From contig DAOTHZ010000040.1 in NCBI GenBank assembly GCA_035447945.1, forward strand, positions 1-18,894: a DNA stretch of 18,894 nt, written 5' to 3'. The stretch comes from Syntrophomonas_B sp035447945 (GTDB taxonomy: Bacteria; Bacillota; Syntrophomonadia; Syntrophomonadales; Syntrophomonadaceae). Every line of letters begins with the position of its first letter. The stretch's first letter is position 1. Shown here in pieces: positions 6,733-14,373 of the stretch. The notes under the pieces are model-generated. The model had not been told where the DNA came from. It ran no database searches and saw nothing but the letters and a program-made list of their open reading frames with translations. A program made the position numbers and the translations under genes.

Positions 6733-8016
6733 CTATTTATCCTTTCTAACTCTCAGGCAGTTGGCATGAGCAGTCAAACCCTCCACCTCAGCCAATTTGA
6801 TGATATCGTCAGCATCTTCCTCCAGTCCTTCGCGGGAATAGTAGATAATGCTGGAAGCTTTCATAAAAGTATCCACCGTCACCGGAGAATAAAACCGGGC
6901 GGTACCGCCGGTAGGCAATATATGATTGGGACCGGCCAGATAATCCCCCACCGGTTCAGGTGTGTGACTGCCCATAAAGATTGCCCCGGCATTGTGAATT
7001 TTGCTCAGCATTTCAAAGGGTTTTTCCACCATCAGCTCAAGATGTTCCGGTGCCACCAGATTGGCGACCCGGCAGGCTTCGTTGATGTCATCCACCAGAA
7101 TCATCGCTCCGTAATTGCTCAAGGACTGCTCGATGATTGCGTACCTCGACAGACCGGCCAGTTGTTGGTTGAGTTCCTTTTCCACTGCGTCCAGCAAGGG
7201 TTCACTGTCCGTCACCAAAATACTGCGGGCCAGTACATCATGTTCTGCCTGGGACATCATATCGGCAGCCAGATAGGCCGGTTCTGCGAAGCGATCCGCA
7301 ACAATCAGTATTTCACTGGGGCCGGCCAGCATGTCGATATTGACATCGCCATACACCATTTTCTTGGCCAACGTAACATATATGTTGCCGGGACCACTGA
7401 TCAAATCAACCTTCTTGATCGTTTCTGTTCCCCAGGCTAGCGCAAAAACAGCTTGCGCTCCGCCCATTTTATAAATTTCCGTCAAACCCAGTTCTGCTGC
7501 CGCCACCAAGGTATAGGGATTCATTTTGCCGTTGGCATCCGGCGGACTGACCATGGCAATTTCCTGCACCCCGGCCACCAGGGCAGGGATGGCATTCATT
7601 AAAACCGAGGAAGGATAAGCCGCCGTTCCTCCCGGGACATAGATGCCTACCCGCTCCAACGGGCGAAACAACTGTCCCAGCACGTTGCCTCTTTCATCCG
7701 GTTCCATCCAGGAGTTGCGCAGTTGTTTGCCGTGAAAGTAATCAATATTATCGATGGCCTTGCGCAGGGAAAAAACATAATCATCATCGACCAGTTCGTA
7801 AGCCTCATCGATCTCTTCTTCCCTGACCAGGAAATTGTCGTGGCTTATCTCTGCCCCGTCAAAGCGACGGTTGAACTCAAAGATGGCTTCATCGCCTCTG
7901 GCCTTGACCGCCTGGGCGATTTCCTGAACACGCTGTTCGTATTGCTGCATGTCCTCCTGGTGACTCCCAAGGTAGGCGAGTATTTCTTCTTTTGTCTGCA
8001 AGCGCCTGATTTTCAT
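6733..8016 (-). CDS. hisD: Histidinol dehydrogenase HisD
   Basis: HisD (427 residues) catalyses the last two steps, oxidising histidinol to histidine through histidinal with two NAD and a zinc ion. Typical segments are PLERVGIYVPGGTAAYPSS, where the substrate and NAD site begins, and ISGPGNIYVTLAK. DMLAGPSEILIVAD, MMSQAEHD (zinc ligands Gln and His), EHLEL and AGPNHILPTGGTARFYSP follow. A final His in LTAHANCLRVR completes the zinc set. Length matches the family. The ATG overlaps the hisG stop as ATGA and has GGAGG nine bases upstream. It is followed after two bases by hisB. Confidence 0.97.
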   Translation of the reverse strand: MKIRRLQTKEEILAYLGSHQEDMQQYEQRVQEIAQAVKARGDEAIFEFNRRFDGAEISHDNFLVREEEIDEAYELVDDDYVFSLRKAIDNIDYFHGKQLRNSWMEPDERGNVLGQLFRPLERVGIYVPGGTAAYPSSVLMNAIPALVAGVQEIAMVSPPDANGKMNPYTLVAAAELGLTEIYKMGGAQAVFALAWGTETIKKVDLISGPGNIYVTLAKKMVYGDVNIDMLAGPSEILIVADRFAEPAYLAADMMSQAEHDVLARSILVTDSEPLLDAVEKELNQQLAGLSRYAIIEQSLSNYGAMILVDDINEACRVANLVAPEHLELMVEKPFEMLSKIHNAGAIFMGSHTPEPVGDYLAGPNHILPTGGTARFYSPVTVDTFMKASSIIYYSREGLEEDADDIIKLAEVEGLTAHANCLRVRKDK

Positions 8017-8669
8017 TGATTTTTTCCTCCTTTCACGATCATCTGCATCTTTTCTATCAAAGGCTGGACTTCCTGGTACTTGGTGCGGTAACTGACCCGG
8101 TTGGCCACCAGCCGGGTGGTCGAATCCATAATACTGACCAGTTCCACCAGATTGTTTTCCCGCAGGGTCCGTCCGGAAGATACAATATCTACAATCATGT
8201 CCGACAAACCCATCAGCGGAGCCAGTTCGATATTGCCATGCAAGGTGATGATCTCCACCTGCAGTCCATTGTCGCGGAAGAATTTTTCCGCCACAGCTGG
8301 AAATTTGGTGGCCACTCGTTTATAGTTCAGCTCCTGCAGGGTCAAATGCTTCATATGAGCCGGTACCGCCACCACAAAGCGACAGTAGCCGAATCCCAGA
8401 TCGGCCATTTCAAAAAGGTCCTTGCCCTGCTCGACAATGACGTCTTTGCCGACAATACCCAGATCAGCTGCACCGTGTTCCACATAAGCGGGTACATCGG
8501 TGGGACGGCATATAATATACTTGATCTGCGGATCACCGGAAAAAGTAAAAATCATGCTGCGGCTGTCTTCAGAAATGCCTTCACAGGGCAATCCCGCCTG
8601 CTGCAGCAGCTCGATAGTCGGTTTTAATAATGTCCCTTTGGACAGGGCAATGGTTAAAATATTATCCAT
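8013..8669 (-). CDS. hisG: ATP phosphoribosyltransferase catalytic subunit, short form HisG
   Basis: HisG joins ATP and PRPP to make PR-ATP, the first and feedback-controlled step of histidine synthesis. This 218-residue protein is the short form. It has the two periplasmic-binding-like lobes (LTIALSKGTL, ADLGIVGKDVIVE) and the PRPP-binding loop DIVSSGRTLRENNLVE. It lacks the C-terminal ACT-like regulatory domain of the 290-300 residue long form. The short form is active only with HisZ, encoded immediately upstream with an 11-base gap. A GGGGAGG ribosome site precedes the ATG by four bases. Feedback by histidine would act on the HisG-HisZ hetero-octamer. Confidence 0.96.
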   Translation of the reverse strand: MDNILTIALSKGTLLKPTIELLQQAGLPCEGISEDSRSMIFTFSGDPQIKYIICRPTDVPAYVEHGAADLGIVGKDVIVEQGKDLFEMADLGFGYCRFVVAVPAHMKHLTLQELNYKRVATKFPAVAEKFFRDNGLQVEIITLHGNIELAPLMGLSDMIVDIVSSGRTLRENNLVELVSIMDSTTRLVANRVSYRTKYQEVQPLIEKMQMIVKGGKNQ

Positions 8670-8680
8670 GTTGCCTCCCC

Positions 8681-9847
8681 CTATGATTGCTCATCCAGAT
8701 ACAGCAGGCTGATGTCGCCGCGGCCGCGCACTTTTTCCTGCAACGCCTCCAGGCTGTTGCCTTCCACATCCATTTCCACCGTCTTGCCTTCACCGCGCAG
8801 TTGCTGTGCTTTTTCCACCAGGGCGCGCAGGTTGCGTCCCCCCAGCAGATACCGGTTGGTTTCCTCTTCCTGCCGGGCCAAAACCAAGGCCAGACGGTCC
8901 ATCCCCAGCGCAAAACCGGTTGCCGGACAAGGAAAGCCGAATTGGCCCAGCAAATTATCATAGCGTCCTCCGCCCAGCAAGCCATAACCCAGTTCGGGCG
9001 AATAACCTTCAAAGATTACGCCGGTGTAGTAATCGAGTTCCAGTTCCCGCAGGACGCCCATGTCAATGACAATATGCCGGGTAACGCCATAATCCTGCAG
9101 GGCTTCATAGACCCGCAGCAAATCCTCAACTGCCTGGGCGGTGGCTGCATGCTGTTCCAGATATGGAATCTTTTGTAATACCTCCAGCCCGCCATGCAGG
9201 ACCGGCAAGCGGGCAATGCTTTCCTTCCAGGCATCCGGCATGACCAGGTTTTCCAGTCGACGTTCCAGTTCAACCAGGTCCTTCTTCTCCACCAGACGAC
9301 GGATCTCGTCCTTGTCTTCGCTGTCAATGGCGGCAGCGGTCAACAGACCGTTAAAAATGCCAATCTGGTTGATGCTGATTTTAAAATCGTTCAAGCCCAA
9401 TTCCTGCAACAGCTTGACCGCCAGACTGATGGCTTCGGCATCGGCCCAGGGTCCTGATGCACCCAGCAGTTCGATGCCAGTCTGCCAGAATTCCCGGTAT
9501 TGTGCCAGATGCGGCTGCACATGGCGAAATACATTGGCGGAATAAAACAAGCGCTGCGGATAGATGCTGTCGCGCAGATGCATGGCCGCCAACCGGGCAA
9601 TGGAAACGGTCATTTCAGGACGCAGGGAGAGAATTCCCCCTTCCCGGTCCATAAAAAGAAACAATCTTTCCCGGTGCTTGCCGGCTCCAGTCTCAACCAC
9701 TTCGAGAAATTCAAAGGTGGGGGTCATGACCTCCTTGTAGCCATAAGAAGTAAAGATCTGCATGGCCTTTTGCTCCAGCTTGCGCCGGTTTTTTACCTCT
9801 TGCGGCAGCAGATCACGCAATCCTTTAGGTATTTGTCGATTATCCAT
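8681..9847 (-). CDS. hisZ: ATP phosphoribosyltransferase regulatory subunit HisZ
   Basis: HisZ is a paralogue of histidyl-tRNA synthetase that has lost aminoacylation and serves as the allosteric partner of short HisG. At 388 residues it has the catalytic core but not the C-terminal anticodon-binding domain of full HisRS (about 420-430). Class II motif 2 is in ILSLRPEMTVSIARL and motif 3 in GFALGMDRLALVL. The loop LGYGLLGGGRYDNLLGQFG is typical. The adjoining short hisG settles the call against a true HisRS. The ATG lies inside the end of yerC (8-base overlap), and GGAG is seven bases upstream, so translation is probably coupled to that of the regulator. Confidence 0.94.
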   Translation of the reverse strand: MDNRQIPKGLRDLLPQEVKNRRKLEQKAMQIFTSYGYKEVMTPTFEFLEVVETGAGKHRERLFLFMDREGGILSLRPEMTVSIARLAAMHLRDSIYPQRLFYSANVFRHVQPHLAQYREFWQTGIELLGASGPWADAEAISLAVKLLQELGLNDFKISINQIGIFNGLLTAAAIDSEDKDEIRRLVEKKDLVELERRLENLVMPDAWKESIARLPVLHGGLEVLQKIPYLEQHAATAQAVEDLLRVYEALQDYGVTRHIVIDMGVLRELELDYYTGVIFEGYSPELGYGLLGGGRYDNLLGQFGFPCPATGFALGMDRLALVLARQEEETNRYLLGGRNLRALVEKAQQLRGEGKTVEMDVEGNSLEALQEKVRGRGDISLLYLDEQS

Positions 9848-10148
9848 GGTTTAACTCCTTGTTCAATTTATCCAGCACCAGGCGATATCCCCGGGCACCG
9901 TAATTCAGACAGCGCTTGACGCGGCTGATGGTAGCGGTACTGGCCCCGCTCTCCCGGGCAATCACCGAATAAGTCGTGTCGTTGTCAAGCAGCCGGGCCA
10001 CATGCATGCGCTGGGCCATCGCCTTGATCTCTGCAATGGTGCATAGATCATCGAGAAAGCGGCAGGCTTCCTCCTCATTTTCCAGACACAACAACGCTTG
10101 AACCAGCAGTTTTGCATTCTCGTCCATCCAACGGGCCTCGAAATTCAC
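9840..10148 (-). CDS. yerC: YerC/YecD-family TrpR-like transcriptional regulator (predicted histidine regulator)
   Basis: This 102-residue protein belongs to the TrpR-like YerC family. It has a helical N-terminal half with the stretch FLDDLCTIAEIKAMAQRMHVA. A helix-turn-helix follows at about residues 58-83 (YSVIARESGASTATISRVKR). The start is GTG at 10148-10146, with GAGGTGAT centred about ten bases upstream. Its gene overlaps hisZ by eight bases, so it is the first cistron of the his block. From memory, comparative genomics has proposed a TrpR-family protein of this kind (named HisR) as a histidine-pathway repressor in Firmicutes. I infer that role here from the overlap. In Bacillus subtilis yerC also lies between purD and pcrA-ligA. 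Family membership is secure; the effector and target are inferred. Confidence 0.88.
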   Translation of the reverse strand: MNFEARWMDENAKLLVQALLCLENEEEACRFLDDLCTIAEIKAMAQRMHVARLLDNDTTYSVIARESGASTATISRVKRCLNYGARGYRLVLDKLNKELNHG

Positions 10149-10159
10149 CAGATCACCTC

Positions 10160-10180
10160 ATTATTTATCGCTATTATTTG
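10160..10180. promoter_or_regulatory. AT-rich site upstream of yerC, possible operator
   Basis: The 49-base gap before yerC contains two copies of ATTATTT (10160-10166 and 10173-10179) spaced 13 bases apart, around the partly symmetric TATCGCTA. A weak promoter could overlap it (TTTACG, 16 bases, GATAAA on the minus strand). It lies just upstream of the ribosome site of yerC, where a YerC repressor might bind its own operon. This rests on position and symmetry only. Confidence 0.22.
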
Positions 10181-10197
10181 TTCTGCGTAAAAAAGCT

Positions 10198-10860
10198 TTA
10201 CAGCAGACGGGTATCGTTTATCACCAGTTTGAATTCGCATCCCAGGTATTCTGCGGAATGCTGGCACATCATCATTTTGGTCAGGAAGATTTCGAAGAAC
10301 TCCATTACCGAACAAACACTGGTATCAATCTGCAGTTGCATGGTGATGATCTGTTCTTCCTTCTGCACGATGACGCGGGAATCGGTCACCGCATAATTGA
10401 CCCGGTCACGCGCGGTAAAGGTGGCAAAATCCTGCTTGCGCACCCGGGAACGGTTGACATCGGATTTGTCGGCCAAGGTTAGGGCAGCCGCCACATGATT
10501 GACGGCACAGCCTTTGGCATGTTCTTCATGGTTGCCGATAGCGCCCATAATAATCGCGATTTCTTCTGTCTCCATGCCCATTTCATTGAGTACCTGAAAG
10601 GCAATCAAGGCACCTGACATACCGTGCCCGTAGCGGTTAACCAGATTGCCTATGTCGTGCAGGTAGCCGGCAATAGCTGCCAATTCAGCGATTCTATCTG
10701 GATAACCCAAGGCTTGCAATATATCCCGGGCTAGTTGGGAGGTCAATTGGGCATGATGCAAATCATGCTCAATGGCGCCGATATTGCCCAGAAAAGTATT
10801 GCCCATATCCATAAAATCCTTCACTTTTTGATTCGCCTTCACCATCTCCAAGGTTACCAA
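10198..10860 (-). CDS. HD-domain protein, predicted metal-dependent phosphohydrolase
   Basis: This 220-residue protein has the full HD-superfamily metal set. His35/His36 are in EHDLHHAQLTSQLA, the His68-Asp69 pair is in AGYLHDIGNL, His79 is in RYGHG, His111 and His114 are in NHEEH, and Asp131 is in LADKSDVNRSRVR. Such proteins hydrolyse nucleotides, nucleotide second messengers or other phosphoesters; the substrate here is unknown. The last 80 residues form a mixed region without a known motif. The start is TTG at 10860-10858, with AGGAGGT eight bases upstream. An ATG two bases upstream of that TTG is out of frame. It sits between the membrane-TPR gene and yerC, in the same direction. The context between purine and histidine genes suggests a nucleotide substrate, but that is a guess. 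Confidence 0.85.
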   Translation of the reverse strand: MVTLEMVKANQKVKDFMDMGNTFLGNIGAIEHDLHHAQLTSQLARDILQALGYPDRIAELAAIAGYLHDIGNLVNRYGHGMSGALIAFQVLNEMGMETEEIAIIMGAIGNHEEHAKGCAVNHVAAALTLADKSDVNRSRVRKQDFATFTARDRVNYAVTDSRVIVQKEEQIITMQLQIDTSVCSVMEFFEIFLTKMMMCQHSAEYLGCEFKLVINDTRLL

Positions 10861-10908
10861 GCATCGTACCTCCTCATCCTCACCTCATGCTTAACACATC
10901 GCCGGTGC

Positions 10909-11442
10909 CTATAATTCCAGCCGCTTGCGCAAATCGCGTGCTTCCACCGCCGCCCGGGTTCCTGGTTCAATATTGGCGATGATCTGCCGGGCAGCTTCCT
11001 GGTCTCCCTGCACCAGTTTTTGCCGGGCCTCTTCCAACTGCCAGGCAGCTTGCTGCTCCTGACGGGCAAGATTAATCTTTTCTTCCATTTTTTCGGTCTG
11101 TCCCAATTCTTCCAGGCGTTGATATGCCTCGATAGCCTGGTCATACTTGCCTTCAGCAACCAGTGTACCGCCTTCACGGATAATTTCTCGCACTTCCACT
11201 CTTTGCGGCAGTTGAACCAGCATATATCCGTATAATCCGATGACTCCGAGCACCAGGATTCCACAGGTGAACCACCACAGGGAATAGCGTATCTGCCGGC
11301 TCATCAGCACATAGAACAACAAAAAAGGAATGCCCAGAAAAAAAGTTATTTTTAAAAACTCCCGGGTCGAAGCGAAAAACAACATGACGACCACAACCAG
11401 GAAAATAAACATTCTAACATAAGGGGCTTTATTGACCGTCAT
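10909..11442 (-). CDS. Small membrane protein with TPR-like C-terminal tail, function unknown
   Basis: I do not recognise a named family. The 177-residue product has three probable membrane helices near residues 9-25, 29-47 and 54-75. A soluble helical part of about 100 residues follows. That part contains a TPR-like unit (LVAEGKYDQAIEAYQRLEEL) and a second helical pair rich in Gln, Ala and Glu near LVQGDQEAARQIIANIEP. TPR tails usually bind partner proteins, so it may anchor another protein, perhaps the HD protein encoded next. The start is ATG 11442-11440, with AAAGGAG seven bases upstream; the TTG six bases earlier is less likely. It is the first gene after the candidate promoter at 11470-11498. 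The gap to the HD gene is 48 bases. Confidence 0.75.
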   Translation of the reverse strand: MTVNKAPYVRMFIFLVVVVMLFFASTREFLKITFFLGIPFLLFYVLMSRQIRYSLWWFTCGILVLGVIGLYGYMLVQLPQRVEVREIIREGGTLVAEGKYDQAIEAYQRLEELGQTEKMEEKINLARQEQQAAWQLEEARQKLVQGDQEAARQIIANIEPGTRAAVEARDLRKRLEL

Positions 11443-11469
11443 CGTCAAACTCCTTTACCTTGATACAGT

Positions 11470-11498
11470 ATTAAAGCATTTTTTTGATAAAGCCGCAA
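11470..11498 (-). promoter_or_regulatory. Candidate promoter for the TPR-HD-yerC-his operon
   Basis: On the minus strand TTGCGG (11498-11493) is followed after exactly 17 bases by TTTAAT (11475-11470), which matches the -10 consensus at five of six. TGC directly before it makes an extended -10. Transcription would start about 20 bases upstream of the TPR-gene start codon. That leaves a leader too short for a T-box or riboswitch, which points to control by a DNA-binding protein. No terminator is visible after purD, so read-through from the pur operon is also possible. Confidence 0.45.
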
Positions 11499-11508
11499 CA
11501 TTTTTTTG
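11477..11508. repeat. Direct repeat of an A7-tract word, 22-base period
   Basis: CATTTTTTTG occurs at 11477-11486 and again at 11499-11508, start to start 22 bases, close to two helical turns. One copy lies in the spacer of the candidate promoter and the other just upstream of its -35. Phased A-tracts bend DNA. They may act as an UP-like element or as paired binding sites. The interval between purD and the TPR gene holds nothing else I can name. Confidence 0.45.
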
Positions 11509-11513
11509 CATTA

Positions 11514-12797
11514 CTACGCTTGACGCAAAGCTTTCCGGGCAATATCATGACGATAGTGCATATCTTTAAAGTGGATTTTTTTCACTTCGCTATATACTTT
11601 GGCAATGGCCGCGGGGATTGAATCAGCACAAGCTACTACAGCCATGACTCGTCCACCGGCGGTTACCAGTTGATCGTTTTTCAGCGCCGTTCCAGCCTGG
11701 AATACCAATATATCTTCCTGCAGCTGATCCAACCCGGTAATGGCGTCACCCTTCTGATAAGCACCTGGATAGCCGCCGGCCGCCAAGACTACACCCACGC
11801 ATGCACCGGCCTCGAACTCCACGGTTCGTCCCGGCAGTTGGCCTTGGGCTGCAGCTTCTAAAACCGGCAGCAGATCACTCTTGATCATGGGCATCAGCAC
11901 TTGGGCTTCGGGGTCACCGAAACGGGCATTATATTCCAATACTTTAGGCCCGTCTGCCGTAATCATCAACCCGGCATAAAGAACCCCTTGATAGGGACAT
12001 CCTTCGGCTTGCATGGCGCGAATGGTCGGCTCAATCACTTCCGTAATGATCTGGTGTTTCAGTTCTCCCGTATACAGGGGAGGATTGGTATAAGCTCCCA
12101 TGCCTCCCGTATTGGGGCCTTCATCATGATCATAGATGCGCTTGTGATCCTGAGCAGAAAGCAAGGCCAGATAATCTTTCCCGTCACTGATGGCGAAGAA
12201 ACTTAATTCCTCCCCTTGCAGGCACTCTTCCACCAAGATCTTGTCGCCGGCTGCGCCGAAGGTTTTATCGTTCATAATACTGTCAATGGCTGCGCTGGCT
12301 TCCGCAAAACACTCCGCCACCACAACCCCTTTACCAGCTGCCAGCCCATCTGCTTTGACGACTGCTTTCTGTCCCTGATCGAACAGAATGCGGGCATAGT
12401 CACGAGCCTGTTCCGCATCATCAAAGACTTCAAAACGGGCGGTAGGGATTTTGTATTTTTTAAAAAGGTTTTTGGAAAAAACCTTGCTGCCTTCCAAACG
12501 TGCCGCGGCCGCACTGGGGCCAAAAATCAACAAGCCTTCCGCGCTGAAGCGATCAGCAATTCCCAGTGTCAAGGGCGCCTCGGGACCCACCACGGTAAGA
12601 TCGATTTCCTTTTCGAGCGCAAATTGGCATAAGGCGTCAATATCATCAACGGCCATCTCCACGCATTCAGCCAGTTTGCTGATGCCGGGATTGCCGGGCG
12701 CGGCATAAATTTTTTCCACGCCAGGGCTCTGCGCCAGTTTCCATACCAAGGCGTGCTCACGCCCACCGGATCCAACCACAAGTAGTTTTTTCCCCAT
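11514..12797 (-). CDS. purD: Phosphoribosylamine-glycine ligase (GAR synthetase) PurD
   Basis: PurD joins glycine to phosphoribosylamine with ATP, the second step of purine synthesis. The 427-residue protein has the N-terminal LLVVGSGGREHALVWKL and GNPG loops. The ATP-grasp centre follows, with AVVKADGLAAGKGVVVA, the conserved DHDEGPNTGGMGAY and the metal-binding NARFGDPEAQ. The C-terminal domain ends normally. The ATG has GGGAG six to seven bases upstream and begins 26 bases after purH. It is the last pur gene, as in Bacillus, and is monofunctional. No intrinsic terminator follows its stop codon. Confidence 0.97.
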   Translation of the reverse strand: MGKKLLVVGSGGREHALVWKLAQSPGVEKIYAAPGNPGISKLAECVEMAVDDIDALCQFALEKEIDLTVVGPEAPLTLGIADRFSAEGLLIFGPSAAAARLEGSKVFSKNLFKKYKIPTARFEVFDDAEQARDYARILFDQGQKAVVKADGLAAGKGVVVAECFAEASAAIDSIMNDKTFGAAGDKILVEECLQGEELSFFAISDGKDYLALLSAQDHKRIYDHDEGPNTGGMGAYTNPPLYTGELKHQIITEVIEPTIRAMQAEGCPYQGVLYAGLMITADGPKVLEYNARFGDPEAQVLMPMIKSDLLPVLEAAAQGQLPGRTVEFEAGACVGVVLAAGGYPGAYQKGDAITGLDQLQEDILVFQAGTALKNDQLVTAGGRVMAVVACADSIPAAIAKVYSEVKKIHFKDMHYRHDIARKALRQA

Positions 12798-12823
12798 TTC
12801 GATCTCCCTTCAGGCTGATGTTT

Positions 12824-14341
12824 TTAGTGTTTGAAGTGACGCATGCCGGTAAACACCATGGCAATGCAATACTGATTGCAGACATCAATGCTTTCCTGAT
12901 CACGAATTGATCCGCCCGGCTGAATGATGGCGGTAATGCCTTTGGATGCAGCCAGTTCGACGGTGTCGCTGAAGGGGAAGTAGGCATCCGAGGCCAGCAC
13001 CGCTCCCTTGTTTTTCTCCGTATCGGTCAGCGCAATTCCGGCCGAGCCAACCCGGTTCATCTGTCCGGCACCCACACCGATACTCACTCCGTCTTTGGCA
13101 GTAACAATCGCATTGGACTTGACGTGTTTGACGATTTTCCAGGCAAACAGCAAATCGGTAATTTCCGCTGCTGTAGGGGCTTTTTCGGTTACCACCTGCA
13201 GATCTGCAGCTGTCACGCTTCCCTGATCGCTCTCCTGGACCACAAATCCACCTTCCACCGATTTGATCTGCAGTTCCGGTGCCGAACTGATTTCCATCTC
13301 CAGCACCCGCAGGTTCTTTTTGGCCTGGAAGATGGCCAGGGCATCATCATCATAACCGGGGGCAATAATGCATTCCATAAATGTCTGCGCAGCTTTGCGG
13401 GCGGTGGCAGCATCCACCTGGCGGTTGAAGGCGATAATCCCACCGTAAGCAGAAACCGGGTCGGCATTAAATGCCTTTTCATAGGCCTCTTCCAGCGTAT
13501 CGGCAATAGCTGTGCCGCATGGATTGGTGTGTTTAATAATCACACAGGCATTCTGTTCAAATTCCTTGACCAGAGCCCAGGCTGCCTGCACATCGATAAT
13601 ATTGTTGTAGGACAATTCCTTGCCGTTTAACACCTTGGCATCCCCCAGACTGGCTCCGGGTGTCATGGTACGGTAGAAGCAGGCCTTCTGATGAGGGTTT
13701 TCCCCATAGCGGAGTTCGTACATCTTTTCTCCGGCGACCGTCATGTTGTCAAGGAAGGTATTCCCGGTCAATTTGGCCAAATAAGCTGAGATCATGGCAT
13801 CGTAGGCGGCCGTATGGGTGAAAGCCTCCAGGGCCAGCTTCAGCCTCATTTCCCGGCTAACCTGACCACTCTGCTGCAATTCTTCCAAAACCGGGCCATA
13901 AAACTCCGGTTTGACGACAATGATCACATCTGCATGGTTTTTGGCCGCGGAGCGCACCATGCTGGGACCGCCGATGTCGATATTTTCAATGGCTTCTTCC
14001 ACCGTGACCCCCGGTTTGCTGACGGTTTCGCGGAAAGGATAAAGGTTGACGGCGACAATATCGATGGGATCAATCTGGTTGGCATCCAACTGCTGCAAAT
14101 GGTCGGGAATACGGCGGGCCAGAATTCCGCCATGAATCTTGGGATGCAGAGTTTTCACCCGGCCATCGAGAATTTCCGGGAAACCGGTTATATCAGCGAC
14201 TTTCATCACCTTAACCCCGGCATCGGCCAAGGTTTTGTAGGTTCCTCCGGTCGAGATGATTTCATAGCCCAATTTCTCCAGCCCTTGGGCAAATTCAACC
14301 ACACCGTCTTTGTTGGAAACACTGATCAAAGCTCTTTTCAT
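12824..14341 (-). CDS. purH: Bifunctional AICAR transformylase / IMP cyclohydrolase PurH
   Basis: PurH performs the last two steps to IMP: it formylates AICAR with 10-formyl-THF and then closes the ring. Residues 1 to about 195 are the IMP cyclohydrolase domain, with RALISVSNKDGVVEFA, IISTGGTYKTL and ILDGRVKTLHPKIHGGIL. The rest is the AICAR transformylase domain, with LRYGENPHQKA, NGKELSYNNIIDVQAAW and the catalytic Lys-His pair (about 270-271) in IIKHTNPCGTA. It ends in TGMRHFKH, the usual terminus. Length (505) is normal. AGGAGG lies seven bases before the ATG. AICAR comes both from PurB and, as by-product, from HisH/HisF encoded in the same region. Confidence 0.98.
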   Translation of the reverse strand: MKRALISVSNKDGVVEFAQGLEKLGYEIISTGGTYKTLADAGVKVMKVADITGFPEILDGRVKTLHPKIHGGILARRIPDHLQQLDANQIDPIDIVAVNLYPFRETVSKPGVTVEEAIENIDIGGPSMVRSAAKNHADVIIVVKPEFYGPVLEELQQSGQVSREMRLKLALEAFTHTAAYDAMISAYLAKLTGNTFLDNMTVAGEKMYELRYGENPHQKACFYRTMTPGASLGDAKVLNGKELSYNNIIDVQAAWALVKEFEQNACVIIKHTNPCGTAIADTLEEAYEKAFNADPVSAYGGIIAFNRQVDAATARKAAQTFMECIIAPGYDDDALAIFQAKKNLRVLEMEISSAPELQIKSVEGGFVVQESDQGSVTAADLQVVTEKAPTAAEITDLLFAWKIVKHVKSNAIVTAKDGVSIGVGAGQMNRVGSAGIALTDTEKNKGAVLASDAYFPFSDTVELAASKGITAIIQPGGSIRDQESIDVCNQYCIAMVFTGMRHFKH

Positions 14342-14373
14342 GTTTGTTCCTCCTTACCCTTGCATAAATACTG

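Noticed and set aside
6766..7440. Long plus-strand frames opposite hisD, such as this one of 224 codons, and similar ones opposite pcrA, hisG and purC
   Set aside because: They are antisense shadows of strongly conserved minus-strand genes, rich in His, Gln and Phe, with no recognisable domain.
10854..11264. 136-codon minus-strand frame rich in Trp, Arg and Cys
   Set aside because: It is a shifted frame of the membrane-TPR gene; the composition is typical of a shadow frame.
11443..11513. T-box or riboswitch leader for the his operon
   Set aside because: The interval is only 71 bases with no specifier stem, no T-box sequence and no terminator hairpin. The leader from the likely promoter would be about 20 bases.
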